This document shows positions 52,737-59,647 of a stretch of DNA of 59,647 nt, piece by piece. Made by a program: the position numbers and the translations under genes. The DNA is from an uncultured Oscillospiraceae bacterium (GTDB taxonomy: Bacteria > Bacillota > Clostridia > Oscillospirales > Acutalibacteraceae). Location of the stretch: the NCBI GenBank assembly GCA_900542375.1, contig UQNI01000003.1, positions 1 through 59,647 of the forward strand. The letters run 5' to 3'. Each line of letters starts with the position of its first letter. Positions within the stretch are counted from its first letter, which is position 1. The notes beneath the pieces were generated by a model, which saw nothing but the letters and a program-made list of their open reading frames with translations, searched no databases and was not told the DNA's origin.

Positions 52737-53669
52737 ATGAAATTAGCAGACCTTTTAGGTACAAAATATCCCTTAATACAGGGTGGTATGGCCAATATAG
52801 CAACAGGCGAATTCGCAGCAGCGGTATCCAATGCAGGCGGCTTGGGTTTGATTGCTGCCGGAAGCATGAATGCGGAAACACTGCGTGAGCACATTCACAA
52901 ATGCAGAGAGCTGACAGATAAGCCATTCGGTGTCAATATCATGTTGATGAATCCGGATGTAGATGCCATTGCACAAATGGTAATTGATGAAAATATCAAG
53001 GTAGTTACAACAGGTGCAGGTAATCCGGGTAAATATATGGTAGCGTGGAAAGAAGCGGGTTTAAAAGTGCTTCCTGTTGCCGCAACCGTTGCTTTGGCAA
53101 AACGTTTGGAACGCAGCGGTGCAGACGCTATTATCGTAGAAGGTACCGAAGCAGGTGGTCATATTGGCGAATTAACTACATTTTCCTTAGTTCCTCAAGT
53201 AGTAGATGCTGTGAGTGTGCCTGTAGTTGCAGCAGGAGGCATTGCAACAGGACGTCAGGTATTGGCAGCATTTGCTTTGGGAGCAAGCGGTGTACAGGTA
53301 GGTACATGTTTGCTGGTTTCTGAAGAATGCCCAATCCATCAAAATTATAAAGAAGCAATTTGTAAAGCAGGTGACACCGATACCATTGTTACAGGGAGAA
53401 TTGGCGGTACTCCTGTTCGTATTTTAAGAAATAAAATGGCCCGTGAATATATCAAACGGGAAAAAGAAGGTGCCAGTGCTCAGGAACTGGAACTATATAC
53501 CCTTGGCTCTTTGAGAAAAGCCGTCATTGACGGTGATGTACAAAACGGTTCTTTAATGGCCGGTCAAGTTGCCGGCTTATGTAATGAAATCAAACCTCTA
53601 AAAGAGATTATTGATGGTTTGTTTGAAGACTACAAAGAGGCATATTTAGCATTAGAAAAGGAAGTTTAA
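52737..53669 (+). CDS. fabK: Enoyl-ACP reductase II (FMN-dependent)
   Basis: A 310-residue TIM-barrel flavoprotein that reduces enoyl-ACP, replacing FabI in many Firmicutes (and hence usually triclosan-insensitive). PLIQGGMANIATGEFAAAVS, NAGGLGLIAAGS, GTEAGGHIGELTT and AAGGIATGRQVLAAFALGA match FabK. GGAGG lies 6 nt before ATG 52737, preferred over GTG 52725. The short gap from fabH holds no acpP, which lies here in many clostridial operons. Confidence 0.94.
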   Translation: MKLADLLGTKYPLIQGGMANIATGEFAAAVSNAGGLGLIAAGSMNAETLREHIHKCRELTDKPFGVNIMLMNPDVDAIAQMVIDENIKVVTTGAGNPGKYMVAWKEAGLKVLPVAATVALAKRLERSGADAIIVEGTEAGGHIGELTTFSLVPQVVDAVSVPVVAAGGIATGRQVLAAFALGASGVQVGTCLLVSEECPIHQNYKEAICKAGDTDTIVTGRIGGTPVRILRNKMAREYIKREKEGASAQELELYTLGSLRKAVIDGDVQNGSLMAGQVAGLCNEIKPLKEIIDGLFEDYKEAYLALEKEV

Positions 53670-53672
53670 AAT

Positions 53673-54746
53673 ATGCAGACAATAAAACTTAGGAATAAAA
53701 CATTACAAGTGCCGATTATTCAAGGTGGAATGGGTGTTGGCGTTTCCTTAGGAAATTTAGCGGGGCATGTTGCAAAATGCGGCGGTATGGGTGTTATTTC
53801 AACTGCTCATACAGGATATCGCTGTGATGATTTCTGGCAGAACTTTTTGGAAGATAATTTGACAGAAATCAAAAATGAAATCCATAAAGCCAAAGAAATT
53901 GCAGGCGGTAATGGTATGGTCGGAATTAATGTAATGGTAGCATTGCGTTATTATGACCAAATGGTAAAAGCAGCCATTGAAGGTGGTGCTGACGCTATTA
54001 TTTCCGGAGCGGGTATTCCGCTGGAATTGCCTGCCATTGTAGGCGATGCGGATATTGCCATTGCGCCGATTGTTTCTTCTGGTAAATCCGCAAGGGTTAT
54101 TTGTCAGTCGTGGAAAAAAAAGCATGATCGTCTGCCTGATTTTATCGTAGTAGAGGGCAGTCAAGCAGGCGGACATCTTGGATTTCCTATGGAGGAACTA
54201 TCCGAAAATCGAGAACAAACATTAGAAGAAATTTTTCAAGATGTACAGACCGTGGTCAAAACATTTGAGGAAAAATATAACGTGAAGATTCCTGTGTTTG
54301 TAGCAGGCGGTGTGTACACAGGATATGACGTAAAGAAATTTACTGATATGGGCGCAGCAGGCGCACAGATTGCAACACGCTTTATTGCAACACACGAATG
54401 TGACGCAAGCCTTGCATATAAAGAGCGTTATCTCAATGTAAAGCCGGAAGATATTGTTTTAATCAAAAGTACGGTAGGAATGCCGGGCAGAGCACTGCGT
54501 TCTCCGTTTGTGGAACGCTTACTGCGAGGAGAGAAAGAAAAAATTACCCGTTGTTTGGTATGTCTGCGGCCTTGTGACCCGAAAGTGGCAGCCTTCTGTA
54601 TTACCACAGCGCTGACAGAAGCGGCAAAAGGCAATTGGGAAGATGGATTGTTTTTCTGCGGCAGCAACGGTTACCGCATGAAAGAGATTGTTCACGTAAA
54701 GGACATTATAGATGAAATTATGACGGAATATCAAAGCGGTGAATGA
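53673..54746 (+). CDS. FabK/nitronate monooxygenase-like flavoprotein, paralog of FabK
   Basis: A 357-residue second FMN TIM-barrel protein directly after fabK (3-nt gap). It shares PIIQGGMGVGVSLGNLAGH, VVEGSQAGGHLGFP and FVAGGVYTGYD with the family but differs by a long insert (about 170-200) and a C-terminal Cys-rich region (CLVCLRPCDPKVAAFC, later FFCGSNGYR), which may bind a cluster or metal. It may be a nitronate monooxygenase or a second enoyl reductase, perhaps for unsaturated fatty-acid synthesis. Function uncertain. Confidence 0.85.
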   Translation: MQTIKLRNKTLQVPIIQGGMGVGVSLGNLAGHVAKCGGMGVISTAHTGYRCDDFWQNFLEDNLTEIKNEIHKAKEIAGGNGMVGINVMVALRYYDQMVKAAIEGGADAIISGAGIPLELPAIVGDADIAIAPIVSSGKSARVICQSWKKKHDRLPDFIVVEGSQAGGHLGFPMEELSENREQTLEEIFQDVQTVVKTFEEKYNVKIPVFVAGGVYTGYDVKKFTDMGAAGAQIATRFIATHECDASLAYKERYLNVKPEDIVLIKSTVGMPGRALRSPFVERLLRGEKEKITRCLVCLRPCDPKVAAFCITTALTEAAKGNWEDGLFFCGSNGYRMKEIVHVKDIIDEIMTEYQSGE

Positions 54747-54780
54747 TTGATTTTTTCTTAGAAAAGGTATGGTGAATAAC

Positions 54781-55707
54781 ATGAAACTTGCATTTGTATA
54801 TGCCGGTCAAGGCAGTCAAGCGGTAGGTATGGGACAGGAACTGTATGAAACATATCCTGTTGCCAAACAAGTATTTGACAGTATCCATTTGGATTTTGAT
54901 GTAAAAAAACTTTGTTTTGAAGGTCCAATGGAAACATTATCTCAAACACAGTATACACAGCCTTGCATGGTAGCAACTGCGATTGCAATTACTGAGGTGC
55001 TGAAAGAGCAAGGAATTGTCCCCAAAATGGCAGCAGGTTTAAGTTTAGGTGAGTATTCGGCTCTTTATGCGGCAGGAGTATTTGACCAAGCAACCGCACT
55101 GGATTTGGTGCGTTACCGCGGACAGGTTATGGAAGAAGCAGTACAGGGAATTGACAGTAAAATGGTTGCTGTACTGGGGCTTGACAGAGCATTGGTGGAG
55201 CAGGCAGTATCGGAAGGTTCCAAAGTAGGCTTGGTACAAGCTGCAAATTATAATTGTCCGGGACAAATCGTCATTGGCGGCGAAGTTGCCGCAGTAGATA
55301 AAGCTGCCGAAGTTGCTTTAGAGTTGAAAGCAAAACGTGTGGTTCCACTAAATGTAAGCGGTCCATTCCATACGTCTCTGCTTGAACCTGCTTCCAAAAA
55401 GTTGGCAGAAAAATTAAATCAAGTTTCCTTTGGAAATATGAACATACCTGTTGTTTTCAATACAACTGCAAAAGAGCTTCAGCCGGATGAAACCATTTCA
55501 GGTTTATTAACAAAGCAAATTATGTCTTCAGTCTATTTAGAAGATAGCATTCGCTATATGATTGACCGGGGCATTGATACATTTTTAGAAATAGGCCCCG
55601 GTAAGGTATTGAGCGGATTTATCAAAAAGATTTCAAAAGACGTTTCCATATATCAGGTAGAGGATGTTGCATCCTTAACAAAAACATTAGAAAGTATAAA
55701 GGAGTAA
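54781..55707 (+). CDS. fabD: Malonyl-CoA:ACP transacylase
   Basis: A 308-residue acyltransferase that loads malonyl onto ACP. N-terminal FVYAGQGSQAVGMGQEL, nucleophile Ser in AAGLSLGEYSALYAAG, and catalytic His in NVSGPFHTSLLEPA. The alternative start is ATG 54769; ATG 54781 has GGTGA 5 nt upstream and gives the usual length. Confidence 0.96.
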   Translation: MKLAFVYAGQGSQAVGMGQELYETYPVAKQVFDSIHLDFDVKKLCFEGPMETLSQTQYTQPCMVATAIAITEVLKEQGIVPKMAAGLSLGEYSALYAAGVFDQATALDLVRYRGQVMEEAVQGIDSKMVAVLGLDRALVEQAVSEGSKVGLVQAANYNCPGQIVIGGEVAAVDKAAEVALELKAKRVVPLNVSGPFHTSLLEPASKKLAEKLNQVSFGNMNIPVVFNTTAKELQPDETISGLLTKQIMSSVYLEDSIRYMIDRGIDTFLEIGPGKVLSGFIKKISKDVSIYQVEDVASLTKTLESIKE

Positions 55708-55712
55708 AAGAC

Positions 55713-56456
55713 ATGCATTTAAAAGATAAAATTGCAATTGTTACCGGCGGAAGCCGCGGAATTGGTAAAGAAATTTGTTTAAAATTTGCTTCGCTGGGAG
55801 CAAATTTAGTGATTAACTACATTGGCGATAAAACTCAGGCAGAAGATACAAAAGCGGAATGCGAAAAGTTAGGAGCGAAAGTAGCGTTAAGTGAAGGCGA
55901 CGTTTCTAAAATGGCAGATTGCGAAAAATTGTTCCAAACAGCAATGGATACCTTTGGCAGAGTTGATATTTTGGTAAACAATGCAGGTATTACAAGAGAT
56001 AATCTGTTAATGCGTATGAGCGAAGAAGAATTTGATGCTGTAATTGCGGTAAATCTAAAAGGTACCTTTAACTGCATGAAACAAGCAGCACGCCCAATGA
56101 TGAAACAAAAATACGGTAAAATCATCAATATGGCATCTGTTGTTGGTGTAACAGGCAATGCAGGTCAAGTAAATTATGCTGCAAGTAAAGCAGGTGTGAT
56201 TGGCATGACCAAATCTATGGCAAAAGAACTTGCAAACCGCGGTGTAACTGTAAATGCAATTGCTCCCGGTTTTATCAGAACTGCCATGACTGATGTGTTG
56301 TCCGATGATGTAAAAGCCGAAATAACACGTGTTATCCCAATGGGTGTTATGGGAGAAACAGAGGATGTTGCAAACTTAGCTGCATTTTTGGCAAGCGATG
56401 CCTCCCGTTATATTACCGGTCAAGTAATTAATGTTGACGGCGGTATGGTAATGTAA
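55713..56456 (+). CDS. fabG: 3-oxoacyl-ACP reductase
   Basis: A 247-residue NADPH short-chain dehydrogenase. TGGSRGIGKEI cofactor motif, NNAGITRDNLLMRM, and the Ser-Tyr-Lys set in NMASVVGVTGNAGQVNYAAS(K). Reduces 3-oxoacyl-ACP in each elongation cycle. It begins 5 nt after fabD with AAGGAG before the ATG. Confidence 0.97.
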   Translation: MHLKDKIAIVTGGSRGIGKEICLKFASLGANLVINYIGDKTQAEDTKAECEKLGAKVALSEGDVSKMADCEKLFQTAMDTFGRVDILVNNAGITRDNLLMRMSEEEFDAVIAVNLKGTFNCMKQAARPMMKQKYGKIINMASVVGVTGNAGQVNYAASKAGVIGMTKSMAKELANRGVTVNAIAPGFIRTAMTDVLSDDVKAEITRVIPMGVMGETEDVANLAAFLASDASRYITGQVINVDGGMVM

Positions 56457-56510
56457 TTCAATTTTTAGACAATCTATTTCTGCTGAAAGGGCGGAGAAAA
56501 GGAGCATAGA

Positions 56511-57752
56511 ATGAAAAGACGCGTAGTGGTAACAGGAATTGGTGCTTTAACTCCAATCGGCAATAATCCGCAGGAGTTATGGGAGTCTGTTAAGGCAGGC
56601 AAATGTGGCATCGATTTTATTAAAAATTTTGATACCAGCAATCATAAAGTAAAAATTGCGGCTGAAATCAAAAACTTTAATATGGACGACTATATTGAGA
56701 AACGGGACGCTAAGAAAATGGATACTTACTGTCAGTATGCTATTGTATCCGCAAAACAAGCTTTTGCAGATTCCGGTCTGGATATTGAAAAAATCAATCC
56801 GGAACGTTTTGGCGTTATTTATTCTTCAGGCGTTGGTGGTATTGGTACTATGGAACGCGAACATACCCGTGCTTTGGAAAAATCCCATGACCGTGTGTCC
56901 CCGTTCTTTGTCCCCATGTTAATTGTAAATATGGGAGCAGGATGTATTGCAATTGAACTTGGTGCAAAAGGCATTTGTACCAGTGTTGTAACGGCATGTG
57001 CCAGTGCAACCAATGCCATTGGTGATGCGTTCCGTCATATTCGTGACGGATATGCCGAAATTATGTGCACAGGCGGTTCTGAAGCCTCTGTTACTGAACT
57101 TGGTATTGGTGGATTTACTTCAATGAAAGCGCTGACTGAATGTAATAATCCAAAACGCGCTTCCATTCCGTTTGATAAAGAACGTTCCGGATTTGTCATG
57201 GGAGAAGGAAGCGGCGCTTTAATTTTAGAGGAACTGGAGCATGCAAAAGCACGTGGTGCCAAAATTTATGCAGAAGTTGTAGGATATGGTGCAACTTGTG
57301 ATGCTTTCCATATGACACTGCCGGTACCTGACGGAAGCGGTGGTGCACGGGCGATGAAAGGTGCCTTGGAAGATGCAGGAGTAAGTCCTGAACAAGTTGG
57401 TTATATCAATGCACACGGCACCTCTACACCTCCAAATGACCGTGGAGAAACACTCGCCATCAAAACTACATTTGGCGACCATGCATATCAATTGGCAGTA
57501 AGTTCGACAAAAGCAATGACAGGCCATCTGTTAGGCGGCAGCGGCGCTGTGGAAGCCATTATTACAGCAAAAGCTTTGCAGGAAGGTTTTATTCCCGCAA
57601 CCATAAATTATGAAGTTCCTGACCCTGAATGCGATTTGGATATTGTTCCAAATGTCGGCCGTGAGAAAGAAATTGAATATGCAATGTCCAATTCACTGGG
57701 ATTTGGCGGACATAATGCAACGATTCTTCTGAAGAAGTATAAAGGAGATTAA
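56511..57752 (+). CDS. fabF: 3-oxoacyl-ACP synthase II
   Basis: A 413-residue elongating condensing enzyme. The Cys-His-His set is C163 (TACASATNAIG), H302 (NAHGTSTPPND) and H339 (TGHLLGGSGA). N-terminal RRVVVTGIGALTPIGNN is canonical. AAAGGAG precedes the ATG. No FabB or FabM is seen; unsaturated fatty-acid synthesis, if any, must rely on other genes. Confidence 0.97.
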   Translation: MKRRVVVTGIGALTPIGNNPQELWESVKAGKCGIDFIKNFDTSNHKVKIAAEIKNFNMDDYIEKRDAKKMDTYCQYAIVSAKQAFADSGLDIEKINPERFGVIYSSGVGGIGTMEREHTRALEKSHDRVSPFFVPMLIVNMGAGCIAIELGAKGICTSVVTACASATNAIGDAFRHIRDGYAEIMCTGGSEASVTELGIGGFTSMKALTECNNPKRASIPFDKERSGFVMGEGSGALILEELEHAKARGAKIYAEVVGYGATCDAFHMTLPVPDGSGGARAMKGALEDAGVSPEQVGYINAHGTSTPPNDRGETLAIKTTFGDHAYQLAVSSTKAMTGHLLGGSGAVEAIITAKALQEGFIPATINYEVPDPECDLDIVPNVGREKEIEYAMSNSLGFGGHNATILLKKYKGD

Positions 57753-57753
57753 C

Positions 57754-58182
57754 ATGGAATTAAACAGCAATCAAATACAAGAAATTATTCCACACCGTTA
57801 TCCATTTTTATTGGTAGATAAAATTACAGAATTAGAGCCGGGTGTAAAAGCAAAAGGTATCAAATGTGTAACAGCAAATGAGATGCACTTTATGGGACAT
57901 TTTCCACAGCATCATGTTATGCCGGGTGTTTTAATTATTGAGGCTATGGCTCAAGTGGGTGCAGTTGCCATTCTTTCTGTTGAAGAAAACAAAGGCAAAA
58001 TTGCATTTTTCGGCGGTATTAAAAATGCTCGATTTAAGCAGCAGGTTGTGCCTGGCGATGTGCTTGAAATGGAAATTGAAATGATTAAGGTACGTGGACC
58101 TGTAGGCATTGGCGCTGCAGTCGCTAAAGTAAATGGACAAATTGCTTGCAAAGCAGAATTAACATTTGCAATCGGACAGTAA
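57754..58182 (+). CDS. fabZ: 3-hydroxyacyl-ACP dehydratase
   Basis: A 142-residue hot-dog-fold dehydratase. IPHRYPFLLVDKI opens the fold, and the active site GHFPQHHVMPGVLIIEAMAQ carries the conserved His and Glu; the usual GHFPGHPVMPG has changed to Q/H at two positions. AAAGGAG lies 7 nt before the ATG, 1 nt after fabF. Last gene of the operon, followed by a terminator. Confidence 0.96.
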   Translation: MELNSNQIQEIIPHRYPFLLVDKITELEPGVKAKGIKCVTANEMHFMGHFPQHHVMPGVLIIEAMAQVGAVAILSVEENKGKIAFFGGIKNARFKQQVVPGDVLEMEIEMIKVRGPVGIGAAVAKVNGQIACKAELTFAIGQ

Positions 58183-58209
58183 AGAAAAGCTGTGTGCGTG
58201 CAGCCTTGT

Positions 58210-58242
58210 AAAAAAGCAGACACCTAGGTGTCTGCTTTTTTT
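58210..58242 (+). terminator. Intrinsic terminator of the fatty-acid operon
   Basis: AAAAAAGCAGACACC / GGTGTCTGCTTTTTTT with a TA loop. Confidence 0.93.
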
Positions 58243-58475
58243 GGTAAATGATAAATTTCAGTAGCAAAATATATCAAATAATAGAAGGAATAGGACTAAG
58301 AAAATATCCAACAGAGCAAGAAACCATTCTGTAGAGTAAATTTGTATGAACATATTAATGGATACTTTATTGTCTCATTTTCTTGCTACATTTTTCTTAA
58401 ATGACTCATAAAAAATGGTTTTTTATGTTGCAGCGTATGGTTTCAAAAATGTAATCAATAAATTTCTAATTTTTC
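58243..58475. other. AT-rich intergenic region
   Basis: No ORF with a ribosome binding site and no recognisable element before the promoter of the GH3 gene. Confidence 0.4.
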
Positions 58476-58504
58476 TTTACATATGTTGTATTTATCGATA
58501 TGAT
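58476..58504 (+). promoter_or_regulatory. Promoter of the GH3 lipoprotein gene
   Basis: TTTACA (58476-58481), a 17-bp spacer and TATGAT (58499-58504), 60 nt before the start codon. Confidence 0.65.
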
Positions 58505-58563
58505 GATTGATATTGAAATAGAAAGTTTGTTAGTAAAAGGAATGGTATGAGGGGAGAAAAGGT

Positions 58564-59647
58564 ATGAAACGAATCAAAAAAACGCATGTATCGGCTACGT
58601 CCGCATTTATGCTCCTTGTTATGTTCATGTCATTGGTACTTGTACTAAGCGGTTGTGCAAATAGTCAGGAGATAGTTTCTTCCAATGTCAATAGCGCTGC
58701 CAGTGAAGTACAATCGAATCATGATACTTCATCTATAACAGAATCAAAAACGGAATCTCAACAGGGGCACTCAGAAATTTCAAAAGATGTTTTTTCTGCA
58801 ACAAAGGCAGAAGCACAAACTATATTGGATACTTTAACATTAGAACAAAAAATAGGTCAATTATTTATATCGCGCTGTCCTGAAACAGAAAGCAGCGCCA
58901 TTGCTGCAATTGAGACATTACAGCCGGCAGGCTATATTTTGTTTGCACGTGATATTGATGGGAAAACAGCGCAGCAAGTGAAAGAGAGCTTACAAGGCTT
59001 TCAAAATGCAAGTAATGTTCCCATGATTTTTGGAGTGGATGAAGAAGGAGGGACTGTCGTAAGAGTCAGTTCCAATCCTCTCATAGCCGACCATAAATTT
59101 CAGTCACCGCAAACAGTATATGCACAAGGTGGAATGTCCGCTATCATTGAAGATACAAAGGAAAAGTCTCAATTATTGTTAAGTTTGGGTATTCATCTGA
59201 ATTTAGCACCAGTAGCAGATGTATCTTTTCAGGAAACAGATTTTATTTATGACCGCACCTTTGGGCAAGATGCAGAGAGTACAGCGGATTATATCAGTAC
59301 AGTTGTCACAACCATGAATGAAGAGGGGATATCAAGTACATTAAAGCATTTTCCTGGATACGGCAATAATGAGGATACTCATACAGGTATCGCTTATGAC
59401 AATCGACCGATGAGCACCTTTGAATCATCGGATTTCTTGCCATTTTTGGCAGGAATCAAAGCGGGAGCGCCTGCTGTGTTAGTGTCACACAATATTGTAA
59501 ATTGTATGGATTCCGGCGCACCGGCTTCACTCTCCAAGGAAGTACATAGAATTTTGAGAGAAGAATTAGGTTTTACAGGCGTCATTATGACAGATGATTT
59601 GGCGATGCAGGCAATACCAAGCTATACAGGTGGTCAAGACCCTTCTA
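58564..59647 (+). CDS. GH3-family beta-N-acetylhexosaminidase lipoprotein, partial
   Basis: Cut by the window end after 361 codons. Signal peptide with lipobox VLSGC (Cys about residue 31), a Ser/Thr/Glu-rich linker, then a glycoside hydrolase family 3 domain: FGVDEEGGTVVRV, LAPVADVS, KHFPGYGNNEDTHTG (with the Asp-Thr-His that acts as the NagZ-type catalytic dyad) and the nucleophile region IMTDDLAMQAI. NagZ-like enzymes remove GlcNAc from muropeptides, so a cell-surface wall-recycling role is likely. GGGGAG and AAAAGG precede ATG 58564. Confidence 0.9.
   Translation, partial: MKRIKKTHVSATSAFMLLVMFMSLVLVLSGCANSQEIVSSNVNSAASEVQSNHDTSSITESKTESQQGHSEISKDVFSATKAEAQTILDTLTLEQKIGQLFISRCPETESSAIAAIETLQPAGYILFARDIDGKTAQQVKESLQGFQNASNVPMIFGVDEEGGTVVRVSSNPLIADHKFQSPQTVYAQGGMSAIIEDTKEKSQLLLSLGIHLNLAPVADVSFQETDFIYDRTFGQDAESTADYISTVVTTMNEEGISSTLKHFPGYGNNEDTHTGIAYDNRPMSTFESSDFLPFLAGIKAGAPAVLVSHNIVNCMDSGAPASLSKEVHRILREELGFTGVIMTDDLAMQAIPSYTGGQDPS

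Overview
The window looks like the chromosome of a low-GC, endospore-forming member of the Clostridia, probably a gut-type relative of the Oscillospiraceae/Ruminococcaceae (class well supported, family inferred). The evidence is the Firmicutes-type gene order hprK-murB-rapZ-whiA-dnaE-pfkA, an alpha/beta-type small acid-soluble spore protein, strong AGGAGG ribosome binding sites, TTGACA/TATAAT promoters, FabK instead of FabI, and Gram-positive wall proteins ending in (S/N)P(Q/E)TG sorting signals.

Layout. 1-3.2 kb: a wall-anchored surface protein, then a reverse-strand glycosyltransferase. 3.6-12 kb: hprK, murB, rapZ, whiA, dnaE and pfkA (carbon-catabolite signalling, wall precursor synthesis, replication, glycolysis). 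12.1-15 kb: a Na+/Ca2+-exchanger-type antiporter, a PdaB-like deacetylase lacking its zinc histidines, an unknown protein and a spore SASP. 15.2-20.6 kb: a second wall protein, a small membrane protein and a class A penicillin-binding protein. 20.7-24.8 kb: ACT regulator-hom-thrB-lysC (threonine branch of the aspartate pathway) and tRNA-Pro(GGG). 25.4-29.7 kb: two related wall-anchored proteins. 30.2-33.4 kb: an endonuclease Q-like PHP nuclease fused to a UvrD-type helicase. 33.6-36.6 kb: a consensus promoter, an Asp-rich leader peptide and a P-type cation ATPase with an altered M6 ion site. 37-42.4 kb: small metabolic and regulatory genes, including a divergent MerR/aldo-keto reductase pair, a collagen-like protein and a zinc alcohol dehydrogenase. 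42.6-46.9 kb: a phage-derived island with an ImmA peptidase and XRE repressor facing, across three repeated operators, small phage genes and an endolysin/XhlA-like/holin cassette. 46.9-48 kb: mostly non-coding, with several hairpins and one small ORF. 48-58.2 kb: a complete type II fatty-acid operon (accBCDA-fabH-fabK-FabK paralog-fabD-fabG-fabF-fabZ) without an ACP gene. 58.5 kb to the end: a GH3 lipoprotein cut by the window edge.

The most interesting items are: (1) the compact repressor/ImmA-controlled lysis island with no structural phage genes, where one gene's start looks mutated from ATGA to ATAA; (2) the Asp-rich leader peptide before a P-type ATPase whose M6 Asp is replaced by Ala; and (3) the EndoQ-helicase fusion. 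All functions are inferred from sequence reading alone; no database search was run.
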